Shown here one piece after another: positions 8,119 through 16,049 of a stretch of 64,000 bases of DNA (the first letter of the stretch is position 1; each line of letters opens with the position of its first letter). This DNA comes from JBCCOW01 sp038749105 (lineage in GTDB: Bacteria > Planctomycetota > Phycisphaerae > Phycisphaerales > Phycisphaeraceae), in contig JBCDIM010000006.1 of NCBI GenBank assembly GCA_038749105.1, positions 1 through 64,000 of the forward strand, written 5' to 3'. The notes under the pieces were generated by a model. It was not told the DNA's origin, searched no databases, and saw only the letters and a program-made list of their open reading frames with translations. The position numbers and the translations under genes were made by a program.

Positions 8119-9054
8119 ATGGCGATCGTTGTGCTGTTCTTGGTGGCGGCCGCCCTGCTCTACGCAGGGCTGGTGGCGGGCGTGACGATGGCCCTCGCCC
8201 GGCCCAGCCGGAAGACCGAGGGCGTGGCTCTAGGGCGGGGCATCCCCATCGTGCCCGCCGACGCGGGACTCGAGGGCGAGGCGGTGGTGTTCACGCTGTC
8301 GCAGGGCGAGTCGACCGCCGGGTTCATCGTGCAGGGCGATCGCCCGGACGGCCCGGTCTGTGTCGTGCTGCACGGCTACCGAGACGCCCGCTACGACGGG
8401 CTACTCCGCGCGGCGTGGGTCCGGCCGTGGGTCGCGGCCACGGTCGCGTTCGACCTGCCGGGACACGGCGACGCCCACGCCAAGACGCCGACCTACGGCC
8501 AACGCGAGCCCGCGGATGTCGCGGCGGTGCTGGATCAGCTGCCCGACGGACTGCGGGGTCGGCCGGTCGTGCTGATGGGGTATTCGATGGGCGGGCAGCT
8601 GGTGCTGAGGACGGCTGCCAGCGGGGCGGTCACGCCGGCCGGGGTGATCTGTGAGCAGCCGTACCGGTGTCTAAACGGGCCGATCGCCAACCTGATGCGG
8701 CGTCGGCGGTACCCGGTCCGGCCGGTCGTGCCGGTGGTGGTCTGGCTGCTGGAGCGGGTGTTCGGGATCGCCCGGCGGTTCGACCGGGTTGAGGACGCCG
8801 CACGCCTGGGCGCAGCCGGCTGCCCGCTGTGGGTGCCCCACGGCGACGCGGACTGGCTCTGCCCGGTGGAAGACGGCCAGGCCATCGCCGAAGCGGCAGA
8901 GTCGGCCGGCGGAGTCACCCGCCTGGACGTGTTCCCCGGCTCGCCCCATGTGGCCCTCCACTACGAAGACCCCGAGCGGTACGCCGCCGGGCTCGCCTGG
9001 CTGTTCGAAGCCGCGGCCCGCCAGCCGAACGCCCCGACCGAGGCCTCGGGCTGA
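8119..9054 (+). CDS. Membrane-anchored alpha/beta hydrolase
   Basis: 311 residues. An N-terminal membrane segment (IVVLFLVAAALLYAGLVAGVTMALA) precedes an alpha/beta hydrolase fold. VVLHGYRDAR is the oxyanion-side strand and turn, FDLPGHGDA follows, GYSMGGQ is the nucleophile elbow (Ser at about 156), an Asp sits in HGDADWLCP and the catalytic His in PGSPHVAL. Substrate not predictable; esterase or lipase-like hydrolases of this shape are common in planctomycetes. Probably leaderless. Confidence 0.85.
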   Translation: MAIVVLFLVAAALLYAGLVAGVTMALARPSRKTEGVALGRGIPIVPADAGLEGEAVVFTLSQGESTAGFIVQGDRPDGPVCVVLHGYRDARYDGLLRAAWVRPWVAATVAFDLPGHGDAHAKTPTYGQREPADVAAVLDQLPDGLRGRPVVLMGYSMGGQLVLRTAASGAVTPAGVICEQPYRCLNGPIANLMRRRRYPVRPVVPVVVWLLERVFGIARRFDRVEDAARLGAAGCPLWVPHGDADWLCPVEDGQAIAEAAESAGGVTRLDVFPGSPHVALHYEDPERYAAGLAWLFEAAARQPNAPTEASG

Positions 9055-9218
9055 CCCAACGCGTGTTTGCCGCTAGAATCGCGATCCGCGTTCAGGCCTG
9101 TGCTCGCTCCCGCGAGCCCCCCAGCTTTTTCACCCCCGGCTTTGTCCCGCCACCGCCTCGACCGCCCCACTCCCAACCTCACGACCGTCCCGCACCGCAT
9201 CCGCCCGGCTCGCCATCC

Positions 9219-10016
9219 ATGACGATCCCCGCCCCCCCCACCTCCGCACCACCCGCGCCACCCGCGCCACCCGCGCCACAGGCCACGCCCACTGCGCGGC
9301 TTGCGAAGGTCGACCCGCTGTCCGCCACACCCACGAACCACCCGCGTCGCCCCCTCGACCGCATCCCCTCCCCCCGCTGCCTCTCCCGCAAGCTGGCCGA
9401 CCGTAAACACCTCCGCCTCAAACGCACCCTCGACCTGCTGCTGGTCGTCCTGTCCCTGCCGGTCACCCTGCCGCTGCTGACCGTGACCGCCCTCGCCGTC
9501 GCCTGCACCTCCCGCGGCCCCGTGCTCTACCGCCACCGCCGGCTCGGGCTCCACGGCCAGCCCTTCCACATCCTGAAATTCCGCACCATGCGGCCCGACG
9601 CCGACCCACTCCTCGCCCAGCACCTCGACGCCCACCCCGACGACTGGGCCCACTGGCGCACCACCCACAAGCTCCCCAACGACCCCCGGCTCACCCGCGT
9701 CGGCCATTGGCTCCGCCGGCTCTCGCTCGACGAGCTGCCGCAGCTGCTCAACGTCCTGCGTGGCGAGATGAGCCTCGTCGGGCCCCGCCCCATCGTCGAC
9801 GATGAACTCGCCGACTATGGCCGAGAGGCCGCCATCCTCCACCGCGTCCGCCCCGGCCTCACCGGGCTCTGGCAGGTCTCGGGCCGACACAACCTGTCCT
9901 TCCGCCGACGCGTCGCCCTCGACGCCGCCTACGTCCGCGACTGGTCCCTCCGCCTGGACCTGCTCATCCTCGCCCGCACCGCCCGGGCCCTGGTCACCGC
10001 CCGCGGGTCGTGCTGA
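9219..10016 (+). CDS. Undecaprenyl-phosphate sugar phosphotransferase (bacterial sugar transferase family)
   Basis: 265 residues, with one membrane segment (LLLVVLSLPVTLPLLTVTALAVA) after a basic stretch KRTLD. The bacterial sugar transferase core follows: KFRTM, RLTRVGHWLRRLSLDELPQLLNVLRGEMSLVGPRP and RPGLTGLWQVSGR. These enzymes move a sugar-1-phosphate onto undecaprenyl phosphate to start exopolysaccharide or O-antigen chains. The first ~35 residues are a low-complexity Pro/Ala tail (PPAPPAPPAP) from a CCACCCGCG repeat. The frame is open upstream, but the ATG before the tail is the first sensible start. No polysaccharide cluster adjoins it. Confidence 0.9.
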   Translation: MTIPAPPTSAPPAPPAPPAPQATPTARLAKVDPLSATPTNHPRRPLDRIPSPRCLSRKLADRKHLRLKRTLDLLLVVLSLPVTLPLLTVTALAVACTSRGPVLYRHRRLGLHGQPFHILKFRTMRPDADPLLAQHLDAHPDDWAHWRTTHKLPNDPRLTRVGHWLRRLSLDELPQLLNVLRGEMSLVGPRPIVDDELADYGREAAILHRVRPGLTGLWQVSGRHNLSFRRRVALDAAYVRDWSLRLDLLILARTARALVTARGSC

Positions 10017-10020
10017 GTGA

Positions 10021-10169
10021 TTTCACCACGGAGTCACGGAGAACACGGAGAGCACAGAGCAGAGATCTTGGAACCCGCACGGTCCAAGCAGAACAGATCG
10101 ACCTCTACTCGGTTTGCGATCGCATCTCCTGCATCGTTCTCCGTGACCTCCGTGCCTCCGTGGTGAACC
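10021..10169. repeat. Inverted-repeat element of CACGGAG units
   Basis: The left arm holds CACGGAG-type words (TTTCACCACGGAGTCACGGA, then AACACGGAGAG). The right arm, starting near 10137, is its inverse (GTTCTCCGTGACCTCCGTG, CCTCCGTGGTGAA). About 80 bases lie between. The arms could pair into a long hairpin. A second element of the same build, with CACAGAG words, lies near 25500. It ends about 10 bases before the ruvA -10 box. No coding sequence is credible inside. Confidence 0.7.
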
Positions 10170-10179
10170 CGACCCGCGA

Positions 10180-10185
10180 TAGACT
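10180..10185 (+). promoter_or_regulatory. -10 hexamer for a leaderless mRNA
   Basis: TAGACT, six bases before the ruvA ATG; no Shine-Dalgarno. Confidence 0.45.
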
Positions 10186-10191
10186 GCCGCG

Positions 10192-10857
10192 ATGATCGCC
10201 CGCCTCACCGGCACGCTGGACCACCTCGACGCCGACCGCGCCTACGTCGCCTCGGCCGATGGCGGCATGCTCTACGAGCTCCAGCTGCCCGCCTACGCCG
10301 CCGCCCGGCTCGGCGGCTCCATCGGCAAGCCGGTCACGCTCTACACGCTGCTCTACTTCGAATCCCAGAACCAGGGGGCGACGTTCCTGCCCCGGCTGGC
10401 GGGGTTCCTGACCGCGCGCGACAAGGCGTTCTACGAGCTGCTCGTGACCGTCAAGGGCATCGGGCACCGCCGGGCTCTGCGGGCGATGGTGTTCGACACG
10501 CCGACGCTCGCCGGGGCCATCCTGGACCGCGATGTGAAGCTGCTGCAGACGATGCCGGAGGTCGGGAAGAAGACGGCAGAGACGATCGTGATCACGCTGC
10601 GGGATAAGGCCGAGGCGTTCGTCGGGCCGCCGACCCCGCAGGAAGCCACAGCGACCGCAACCCCTGACCCGGGTGCTCCCGAAGCCCCCGTGCTCAGCGG
10701 CTCGCTGGCCCGCGAAGCGGTTGAAGTCCTGGTCCAGCTCGGCGAGCAGCGCCTCGCCGCGACGCAGTGGGTCGATCAGCTGCTGCGTGACGACGACGCG
10801 CCCGACGAAGTGCAGGCGGTGGTCACCGCGGTGTACCGGATGAAGGCGGGGGGATGA
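10192..10857 (+). CDS. ruvA: Holliday junction branch migration protein RuvA
   Basis: 221 residues. The N-terminal OB fold (MIARLTGTLDHLD...YELQLP), the central helix-hairpin-helix repeats (LLVTVKGIGHRRALRAM; LLQTMPEVGKKTAETIVITLRDK) and the C-terminal ~55-residue RuvB-binding domain after a Pro/Ala/Thr linker match RuvA in order and length. It binds four-way DNA junctions and loads RuvB. Neither ruvB nor ruvC lies beside it. The next gene follows after 6 bases. Probably leaderless. Confidence 0.95.
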   Translation: MIARLTGTLDHLDADRAYVASADGGMLYELQLPAYAAARLGGSIGKPVTLYTLLYFESQNQGATFLPRLAGFLTARDKAFYELLVTVKGIGHRRALRAMVFDTPTLAGAILDRDVKLLQTMPEVGKKTAETIVITLRDKAEAFVGPPTPQEATATATPDPGAPEAPVLSGSLAREAVEVLVQLGEQRLAATQWVDQLLRDDDAPDEVQAVVTAVYRMKAGG

Positions 10858-10863
10858 TCCGCG

Positions 10864-11634
10864 GTGAAGAGCCCGATCTGGTGGGACCAAGAGAAGATCG
10901 GATATCCGGTGCCTTGCCTGGGTTGTGACTACGACCTGCGCGGGTTGCGGGCCGATGGCCGATGCCCGGAGTGTGACCAGCCGGTGTGGCCCAGCCTGAT
11001 GGACCGGTGGGCGGCCGCAGGCCCCGAAGCACTCTGGGAGCAGGAGGCCGAATGGGCCGATCACGCCGCAAACGATCCGGACGGGCCGGAAGGCTTATGG
11101 AACCGGGCTCTCGCGGCGATCCGTCACGCGCAGTGTCCGCCCATCGCCATGATCGCGCTAGGCCACGTCATCAATGGGCTCCCAGCCCGCGACGCTCCCG
11201 CCACACATCCTTCAAGTCCAACCGACCAGCGACACCTGGGTCTGGCCGGCGACGACCTCTGCCTCGCCCTGTACGAGATGTTTGCCCAGGCGGGGCAAGG
11301 CGTCGGCTATGACTGGTGCGTGAACACACGGCTGGACCAACCCCGTCGTGTGGCTCGGCTGGTGGACGCCCTGATTCAGCAGGGGCTGCTGGATGCCGAA
11401 CCGGATGACCCGATCCGTGAGTTCAGAAGTGCGATACCCGCTAGCGCGTGGTTCCGGAACCGCGGCCGGGCCAACTCCGCCCAAGCCCTGCGGCGCTGGC
11501 CCCTTGGCGCGCTGTGGCTCGGCTTGGCGTCCTTGCTTTGGGCGACACAGGACCGTGACCTGCCCAAGGCCTATCGAAGCCGTGCCCGGCAACACCTCCG
11601 CGGCCTGCTCCGAGGCCTCCAAGACGCCCCGTGA
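10864..11634 (+). CDS. Hypothetical protein with N-terminal zinc-ribbon-like motif
   Basis: 256 residues from a GTG six bases after the ruvA stop. Residues ~18-42 hold CLGCDYDLRGLRADGRCPECDQPV, a two-CxxC zinc-ribbon-like motif that is frequent at the N-termini of planctomycete proteins of unknown role. The rest is mostly helical and Trp-rich, with two long helical stretches (LCLALYEMFAQAGQGVGYDW; RVARLVDALIQQGLL). I recognise no family. The tight spacing suggests translation coupled to ruvA, which says nothing certain about function. Confidence 0.7.
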   Translation: MKSPIWWDQEKIGYPVPCLGCDYDLRGLRADGRCPECDQPVWPSLMDRWAAAGPEALWEQEAEWADHAANDPDGPEGLWNRALAAIRHAQCPPIAMIALGHVINGLPARDAPATHPSSPTDQRHLGLAGDDLCLALYEMFAQAGQGVGYDWCVNTRLDQPRRVARLVDALIQQGLLDAEPDDPIREFRSAIPASAWFRNRGRANSAQALRRWPLGALWLGLASLLWATQDRDLPKAYRSRARQHLRGLLRGLQDAP

Positions 11635-11661
11635 TCCGGCACGACACGCGACGGGCCGCCG

Positions 11662-12072
11662 CTACTCGCCGAACTTCGTCGGGTCCCAGTAGAACTCGGC
11701 CGTGACGATCTTTCCGTCCTTCACGGTGTAGACGCTGATCTCTTCGATCTGGTGACGCTGTCCCGCCATCGGCCCAGCCTTCGGCGTCATGTCCGCGGTC
11801 ATGGTCACCGCGAAGCGGTCCTCGCCGTGTGGGTACGGGCCGACCGTCGTGCTGCCGTGGACCTCGTTGTTGGCGTACCAGTCCTTGATGTTCGCCAGCA
11901 GCTTGTCCTTCCCGGCCGTGACCCGCGGCATGCCCGGGCCCATCTCGTACGCCTCAATGTGCTGGGCGGCGTCGGCATACAGCTCTTCGATCGCCTTGGC
12001 GTCTTCGTGGTTCTGGCAGTATTCGACGAGCTTTCGGCCCACTTCAAGCGCGGGCGGGATCGGCATGTCCAT
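11662..12072 (-). CDS. SnoaL-like (NTF2-fold) protein
   Basis: 136 residues. A long first helix (GRKLVEYCQNHEDAKAIEELYAD), a loop with GMPRVTAGKDKLLANIKDWYA, then curved beta strands (GEDRFAVTMTADMTPKAG; EISVYTVKDGKIVTAEFYWD) are the usual order of SnoaL-like members of the NTF2 superfamily. Many are stress or environmental proteins of unknown substrate; a few are isomerases or hydrolases. GGAG lies about 9 bases before the ATG. It stands alone between two convergent or divergent neighbours. Confidence 0.8.
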   Translation of the reverse strand: MDMPIPPALEVGRKLVEYCQNHEDAKAIEELYADAAQHIEAYEMGPGMPRVTAGKDKLLANIKDWYANNEVHGSTTVGPYPHGEDRFAVTMTADMTPKAGPMAGQRHQIEEISVYTVKDGKIVTAEFYWDPTKFGE

Positions 12073-12211
12073 GGGTGACTCCGGGTTAGTGAGGCAGGGT
12101 GAGATCGTTCAACATCCCCATTATGCCGGACCGCACGGCCTGCGCTCTGCGTCTTTTCGGTAAAGCCCCGCTCGCCACCGTGCTCCCAAACCTATGCCGC
12201 CGTGAAGCTGC

Positions 12212-12217
12212 TACCGT
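12212..12217 (+). promoter_or_regulatory. -10 hexamer for a leaderless mRNA
   Basis: TACCGT, six bases before the ATG of the HAD phosphatase gene; no Shine-Dalgarno. Confidence 0.35.
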
Positions 12218-12223
12218 CCTGCC

Positions 12224-12859
12224 ATGTCCACCCCCCCGACCCCACCCACCCCACCCACGCCGCAGCCCCACCACCGCGCCCTGATCTTCGACTGCGACGG
12301 CACCCTCGCCGACTCCATGCCCGTCCACTGGGTCGCCTGGAACGAGACCCTCAAAACGCACGGCCTCGACCACCTCATGCCCCACGACCGCTTCCTCGCC
12401 TGGGGCGGCGTCCCCGCACGCCGCATCTTCCAGACCCTGGCCGAGGAGGCCGGGCGCAGCTTCACGGAAGACGAGCTCGCCGCCCTCGCCGCCGAGAAGT
12501 ACGACAACTACTTCAAGCGTGCCGACACGATCCAGCCCGTGGAACCCATCCTCGCCATCGCCCGGGAGCACCGCGGCAAGCTCCCCATGGCCGTCGCCAC
12601 CGGCTCGACCCGCCACGGCGTGACCCGTACCCTCACCGCGATCAACGCCACCGACTGGTGGGGCGCGATCGTCACCGCCGACGACGTCACCCATTCCAAG
12701 CCCCACCCCGAGACATTCTTGAAAGCCGCCGAAGCCCTGGGCGTCGACCCCAAGGACTGTCTCGCCTACGAAGACGCCGACCCCGGCATCACCGCCGCCC
12801 AAGACGCCGGCATGGACGTCTGCGATGTCCGCACCGTCATTGAACCAGCGAGCAAATGA
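12224..12859 (+). CDS. HAD-superfamily phosphatase, beta-phosphoglucomutase-like
   Basis: 211 residues. Motif I is FDCDGTLADS, motif II the Thr/Ser of VATGSTR, motif III the Lys in SKPHPE and motif IV YEDADPGITAA. The helical cap between residues ~30 and 95, with WGGVPARRIF, is the small cap of the beta-phosphoglucomutase group, which includes sugar-phosphate phosphatases and phosphoglucomutases. The N-terminus is a PPTPPTPPTP tail from CCACCCACC repeats, ahead of the fold proper. Converges on the GIY-YIG gene. Confidence 0.9.
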   Translation: MSTPPTPPTPPTPQPHHRALIFDCDGTLADSMPVHWVAWNETLKTHGLDHLMPHDRFLAWGGVPARRIFQTLAEEAGRSFTEDELAALAAEKYDNYFKRADTIQPVEPILAIAREHRGKLPMAVATGSTRHGVTRTLTAINATDWWGAIVTADDVTHSKPHPETFLKAAEALGVDPKDCLAYEDADPGITAAQDAGMDVCDVRTVIEPASK

Positions 12860-12883
12860 CGCTCGCCAAACGCCTGGACCGGC

Positions 12884-13612
12884 TTAGCGATAGGTGTACT
12901 TGATCGGGTTCGACGCGCCGCGTTTGCGAAAGCGGTCGGGCACCCTGCAGCCTCGATACATCTCGCGTCGCGTCGGCTCCGCCACCTTTCCATGAAATCC
13001 ATAGCGGCCGGGCACATCAACCCGTCCAGGGAAATGATCCGCCGTGGCTTCTTGCCAGCACTCAGGCACAAACACATCCACGATCAATCCCCGCGACACC
13101 GCCAGCACGAGCTCCGCCCGCTCCGCACGATGCAGACTCAGCCGCCATGCGTAACGCACGGCCTCGTAAATCGACGCTTCTTCGATGCTCACATTGATGC
13201 TGATGAGGATGCAACGGTGCCGAAACACCGCCTCCTCGGCCGCGTAACGCCTCACCACCTCCTGAGCGTGCATCACGCCGTACTCGCTGCTGCCATGACC
13301 GCCCGCAAGATTCGTCAGGCCAGGGTAGGCATCGATCAAGGCTGCCTCGACCTCCAACGCCGTCTTGGTGTCCATCCCATGCCGGTGGATCACATGGGCG
13401 ACCTCAAAACCCGCGTTCCGGATGTCTTGAATCCGCCCGATCTTCTCACCGACCTGGTCGTCTTCAACCACTGCGCGGATATGAGCAAAGACACGATCAC
13501 CCTGCCCCTTGCCGATGTAGAACGTCTCGCCATTGCGGGGATCGATCAGGCGATAGACGTAGACCGCAAGCCGTTCCGCCACGCCCGGCGGGAAACTCGA
13601 GATCTCACCCAT
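12884..13612 (-). CDS. GIY-YIG domain protein (LEM-3-like)
   Basis: 242 residues. The domain begins at once with VYVYRLIDPRNGETFYIGKG (the GIY...YIG signature as VYR...YIG) and continues with RVFAHI and VEAALIDAYPG, where the Glu is the metal-binding residue. This form resembles the GIY-YIG endonuclease domain of the LEM-3/ANKLE1 type rather than UvrC. The C-terminal half (SLHRAERAELVLAVSRGLIVDVFVPECW) is a separate domain I cannot name. The ATG has GGAGG 7-11 bases before it; an open stretch further upstream is Arg/Ser-rich and opposite trxB, so is excluded. Confidence 0.8.
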   Translation of the reverse strand: MGEISSFPPGVAERLAVYVYRLIDPRNGETFYIGKGQGDRVFAHIRAVVEDDQVGEKIGRIQDIRNAGFEVAHVIHRHGMDTKTALEVEAALIDAYPGLTNLAGGHGSSEYGVMHAQEVVRRYAAEEAVFRHRCILISINVSIEEASIYEAVRYAWRLSLHRAERAELVLAVSRGLIVDVFVPECWQEATADHFPGRVDVPGRYGFHGKVAEPTRREMYRGCRVPDRFRKRGASNPIKYTYR

Positions 13613-13637
13613 CACCAACCTCCCTGGAACAGGCTCG

Positions 13638-14738
13638 CTACGCCGACGCCGACTGCTCCACTCCCGCAGCCTCCGCCTCGTCGCCGCCCTCCTGCTCCGC
13701 CAGCCAACGCTCGGCGTCAATCGCCGCTTTGCAGCCCATGCCCGCTGCGGTGACCGCCTGTCGGTAGACGTGATCCGCGACGTCGCCGGCGAGGAAGACG
13801 CCCTCAATCTCGGTCGTGCTCTTGTACGGGTCCTTCAGCAACAGGTAGCCGTTCTCGTCGGCGGGGAGTTGGCCGTTGAGGAACCCGGTGATCGGTGTGT
13901 GCCCGATGGCGAGGAACAGCCCGCCGAGCTCGATCTCGGATTCTTCTTGGGTCTGGTTGTTGATCGTCTTGACGCCGGTGACCTTGTCGTCGCCGAGCAC
14001 ATCGGTGATCGACGTGTTCCAGACGACCTCGATCTTCGGGTTGTCCAGGGCACGCTGGGCCATGATCTTGCTCGCCCGCAGCTCGTCACGCCGGACGAAC
14101 ATCAGCACCTTGCTCGCGAACTTGCTGAGGTAGGTCGCTTCTTCAACGGCCGTGTCCCCGCCGCCCACCACGCCCAGCACCGCGTCGCGGAACATCGGCA
14201 GCGCCCCGTCGCACACCGCACACGCCGACACCCCCCCGCCCGACTGGGCCAGCCGCGTCTCGTTCTCCAGCCCGAGCCAGTTCGCCTTCGCCCCGGTTGC
14301 GATGATCACAGCATCGGCCAACACCTCATACCCCGCATCGCCCTTGACCTTAAACGGCCGCTCCGAGAGCTCCACCGACTCCACGTTCTGGAAGTTCTGG
14401 TACAGCGTCTCGTTCGGCAGCTCGTCCTTGATCATCACGCCCTTGTCCGTCACCACGCGGGTGCCGAACTTCATCGCCTGGTGATAGAACATGTGCATCA
14501 TCTCCGGGCCCGTCACCGCGTTCGGGAAGCCCGGGTAGTTCTCGACATCCGTGGTGAACATCAGCTGCCCGCCAGGTGCTAGGTCCTTGCCCGCCGCCCG
14601 GCCAGGGAACACCAACGGGCTCAGGCCCGCCCGGGCCGCGTACACCGCCGCGGTCCACCCCGCGGGGCCCGAGCCGATGATCACGACCTGTTCGCGGGGC
14701 AGGTCACCAGAAGACGGGTTGTCGGAGGTTTGGCTCAT
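13638..14738 (-). CDS. trxB: Thioredoxin-disulfide reductase
   Basis: 366 residues. FAD motif IGSGPAGWTAAVYAARAG, the redox pair CAVC in VSACAVCDGA, the NADPH motif VGGGDTAVEEATYL and the C-terminal FAD motif GVFLAGDVADHVYRQAVTAAGMG give a complete TrxB. It moves electrons from NADPH to thioredoxin-like proteins; the small CPVC protein encoded just upstream is a likely partner. The protein has a longer N-terminal tail and a 20-residue acidic C-terminal tail compared with typical ~320-residue enzymes. The ATG follows TATAAT by six bases. Confidence 0.95.
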   Translation of the reverse strand: MSQTSDNPSSGDLPREQVVIIGSGPAGWTAAVYAARAGLSPLVFPGRAAGKDLAPGGQLMFTTDVENYPGFPNAVTGPEMMHMFYHQAMKFGTRVVTDKGVMIKDELPNETLYQNFQNVESVELSERPFKVKGDAGYEVLADAVIIATGAKANWLGLENETRLAQSGGGVSACAVCDGALPMFRDAVLGVVGGGDTAVEEATYLSKFASKVLMFVRRDELRASKIMAQRALDNPKIEVVWNTSITDVLGDDKVTGVKTINNQTQEESEIELGGLFLAIGHTPITGFLNGQLPADENGYLLLKDPYKSTTEIEGVFLAGDVADHVYRQAVTAAGMGCKAAIDAERWLAEQEGGDEAEAAGVEQSASA

Positions 14739-14744
14739 GGCGGG

Positions 14745-14750
14745 ATTATA
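14745..14750 (-). promoter_or_regulatory. -10 hexamer for a leaderless trxB mRNA
   Basis: A consensus TATAAT, six bases before the trxB ATG, with CCCGCC between and no Shine-Dalgarno. No good -35 is seen at 17-18 bases. Confidence 0.5.
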
Positions 14751-14802
14751 AGTCACGACCCGCCCCGGATTATTCCCCCGCCCCAAGCGTCCCGGACACC
14801 CC

Positions 14803-14842
14803 AAAAACAAGGGCCCGCCGAGCGATCAGGCTCGGCGGGCCT
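14803..14842 (-). terminator. Rho-independent terminator after the CPVC protein gene
   Basis: A perfect 11-bp stem (GCCCGCCGAGC / GCTCGGCGGGC) with a six-base loop, followed on the minus strand by TTGTTTTTGG. It lies 25 bases after the stop of the small thioredoxin-fold gene and would separate it from trxB. Confidence 0.8.
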
Positions 14843-14867
14843 GGGGTTACAGCCCATTGCTCCAGCC

Positions 14868-15122
14868 TCAGGCCGGGGCCTTGAGGTCCGCCAGGTCCGC
14901 CAGGTCCGCACCGTGGTTGATGTGGAAGACCTGCTCGCCCAGCACCAGAGCCGGCACCGAACGGACCCCAAGCCGCTCCGCCTCGTCGATGCGGGAACCG
15001 TCCTCGCCCAGATGCACGACCTCCAGCTCGAACCGGCTCGGGTCCAACGCCTTGGCGACGTTCTCCTCGGCCGAGACACACACCGGGCAGCCCGCGTGAT
15101 AAAAGGTTGCGTTCAGACTCAT
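14868..15122 (-). CDS. Small thioredoxin-fold protein with CPVC active site
   Basis: 84 residues: a first strand FYHAG, the redox site CPVC at about residue 12, then FELEVVHLG and the cis-Pro strand RSVPALVLGEQVFHIN. This is the size and order of glutaredoxin-like or minimal thioredoxin proteins. AAGGAAAGGA lies just before the ATG. It sits between trxB and a divergent HxlR regulator whose family often controls thiol or aldehyde stress genes, so a redox role under that regulator is likely (inference). Confidence 0.85.
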   Translation of the reverse strand: MSLNATFYHAGCPVCVSAEENVAKALDPSRFELEVVHLGEDGSRIDEAERLGVRSVPALVLGEQVFHINHGADLADLADLKAPA

Positions 15123-15224
15123 CGGTAAAATCCTTTCCTTGGGGTGGTGGTTGCCCCGCGTGCACACGCACACCGGACACCCCCGCACAACCCCGGCCGC
15201 ACCGATCTGTTCCGCCCACTATCC

Positions 15225-15240
15225 GGTAAGCCGGCTTACC
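15225..15240. promoter_or_regulatory. 16-bp perfect palindrome, likely HxlR operator
   Basis: GGTAAGCCGGCTTACC is its own complement over all 16 bases. It lies 17 bases before the HxlR start codon, between the divergent HxlR and CPVC protein genes, where a dimeric winged-helix repressor would block both promoters. Confidence 0.65.
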
Positions 15241-15257
15241 TTCCGGTTTGAATCCCC

Positions 15258-15656
15258 ATGAACCCCGACTCAAAAAATCTTTCACCCCAGCCCGTTTCTG
15301 CAGAAGAAACCCCCGACCCCGACCGCCTCACCGAGGTCTTCGAGTCCGTCCTCGCCTGCAAGTGGTCCCTGCACATCCTCACGCAGGTCCGCCGCGGCCT
15401 CCATCGACCCAGCGAGCTCCGCCGATCCATCACCGGGCTCTCCGACAAGGTCCTCAACGAACGCCTCCACAAGATGCTCCGCTTCGGCGTCCTCCAACGC
15501 ACCGTCTACCCCGAAGCCCCGCCCCGCGTCGAGTACACCCTCAGCCCCTTCGGCTCCCGCTTCGCCCACATCCTCGACCAGATCAACCACCTCCGCGAAG
15601 AGATGGCCTCTTCGCCAAACGCCCCACCGCCGCCCACTCATCCCGCCGACCGCTGA
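15258..15656 (+). CDS. HxlR family transcriptional regulator
   Basis: 132 residues. The core is a winged-helix HxlR domain: a helix around KWSLHILTQVRRG, FDELRRSI-like HRPSELRRSITGLSDKVLNERLHKM as the recognition region, and the wing VEYTLSPFGSRF. The conserved N-terminal Cys of redox-sensing HxlR proteins is present at ESVLACKW, directly before the domain, so thiol sensing is plausible. It is divergent from the CPVC gene and its 3' end overlaps the antisense BFD-like gene by 19 bases. Confidence 0.85.
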   Translation: MNPDSKNLSPQPVSAEETPDPDRLTEVFESVLACKWSLHILTQVRRGLHRPSELRRSITGLSDKVLNERLHKMLRFGVLQRTVYPEAPPRVEYTLSPFGSRFAHILDQINHLREEMASSPNAPPPPTHPADR

Positions 15657-15880
15657 TCCTCTACGTCGCTGGCCCGCGGCTCGTCCGAATCCGTCAACGG
15701 CTCAAAAAACACCGTCTGCCCTGTCCGGCACGCCCGCCGCACATACGGCCCACACATCCCGCAACACGCGCTCACGCCCATCGACTCAATCACCGCCTCC
15801 ACCGACACCCCCTCCCGCCGCGACCGCACCAGCAGCTCCGCAAACTTCACGTCCGCACACACACAACGATCAATCCGCAC
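15638..15880 (-). CDS. BFD-like (2Fe-2S)-binding protein
   Basis: 80 residues. The motif CVCADVKF near the N-terminus and CCGMCGPYV near residue 40 give the CxC...CxxC pattern of bacterioferritin-associated-ferredoxin (Fer2_BFD) domains, which bind a 2Fe-2S cluster. The start is GTG, with CTGGAG about 8 bases ahead. It may serve iron release or be part of the neighbouring thiol redox set. Its 3' end runs 19 bases into the HxlR gene from the other strand. Confidence 0.75.
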   Translation of the reverse strand: MRIDRCVCADVKFAELLVRSRREGVSVEAVIESMGVSACCGMCGPYVRRACRTGQTVFFEPLTDSDEPRASDVEDQRSAG

Positions 15881-16049
15881 CGCATTACTCCAGGTCGTTA
15901 ACGATGCCCGCTGGCAGCAATGAAGATCACCACACCCACGCGACGCTCGCGCAGCCCCTCGGTCGCCCGGTCTTCAAGATCGATATCAAGCGGCGCAAAA
16001 GCACCCGCTTGAACACCCAACCCGCACATCGCCAGGTGAGCGTGTGCAT

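Noticed and set aside
10010..10195. Small gene in the ruvA upstream region
   Set aside because: It is made wholly of the CACGGAG inverted repeat.
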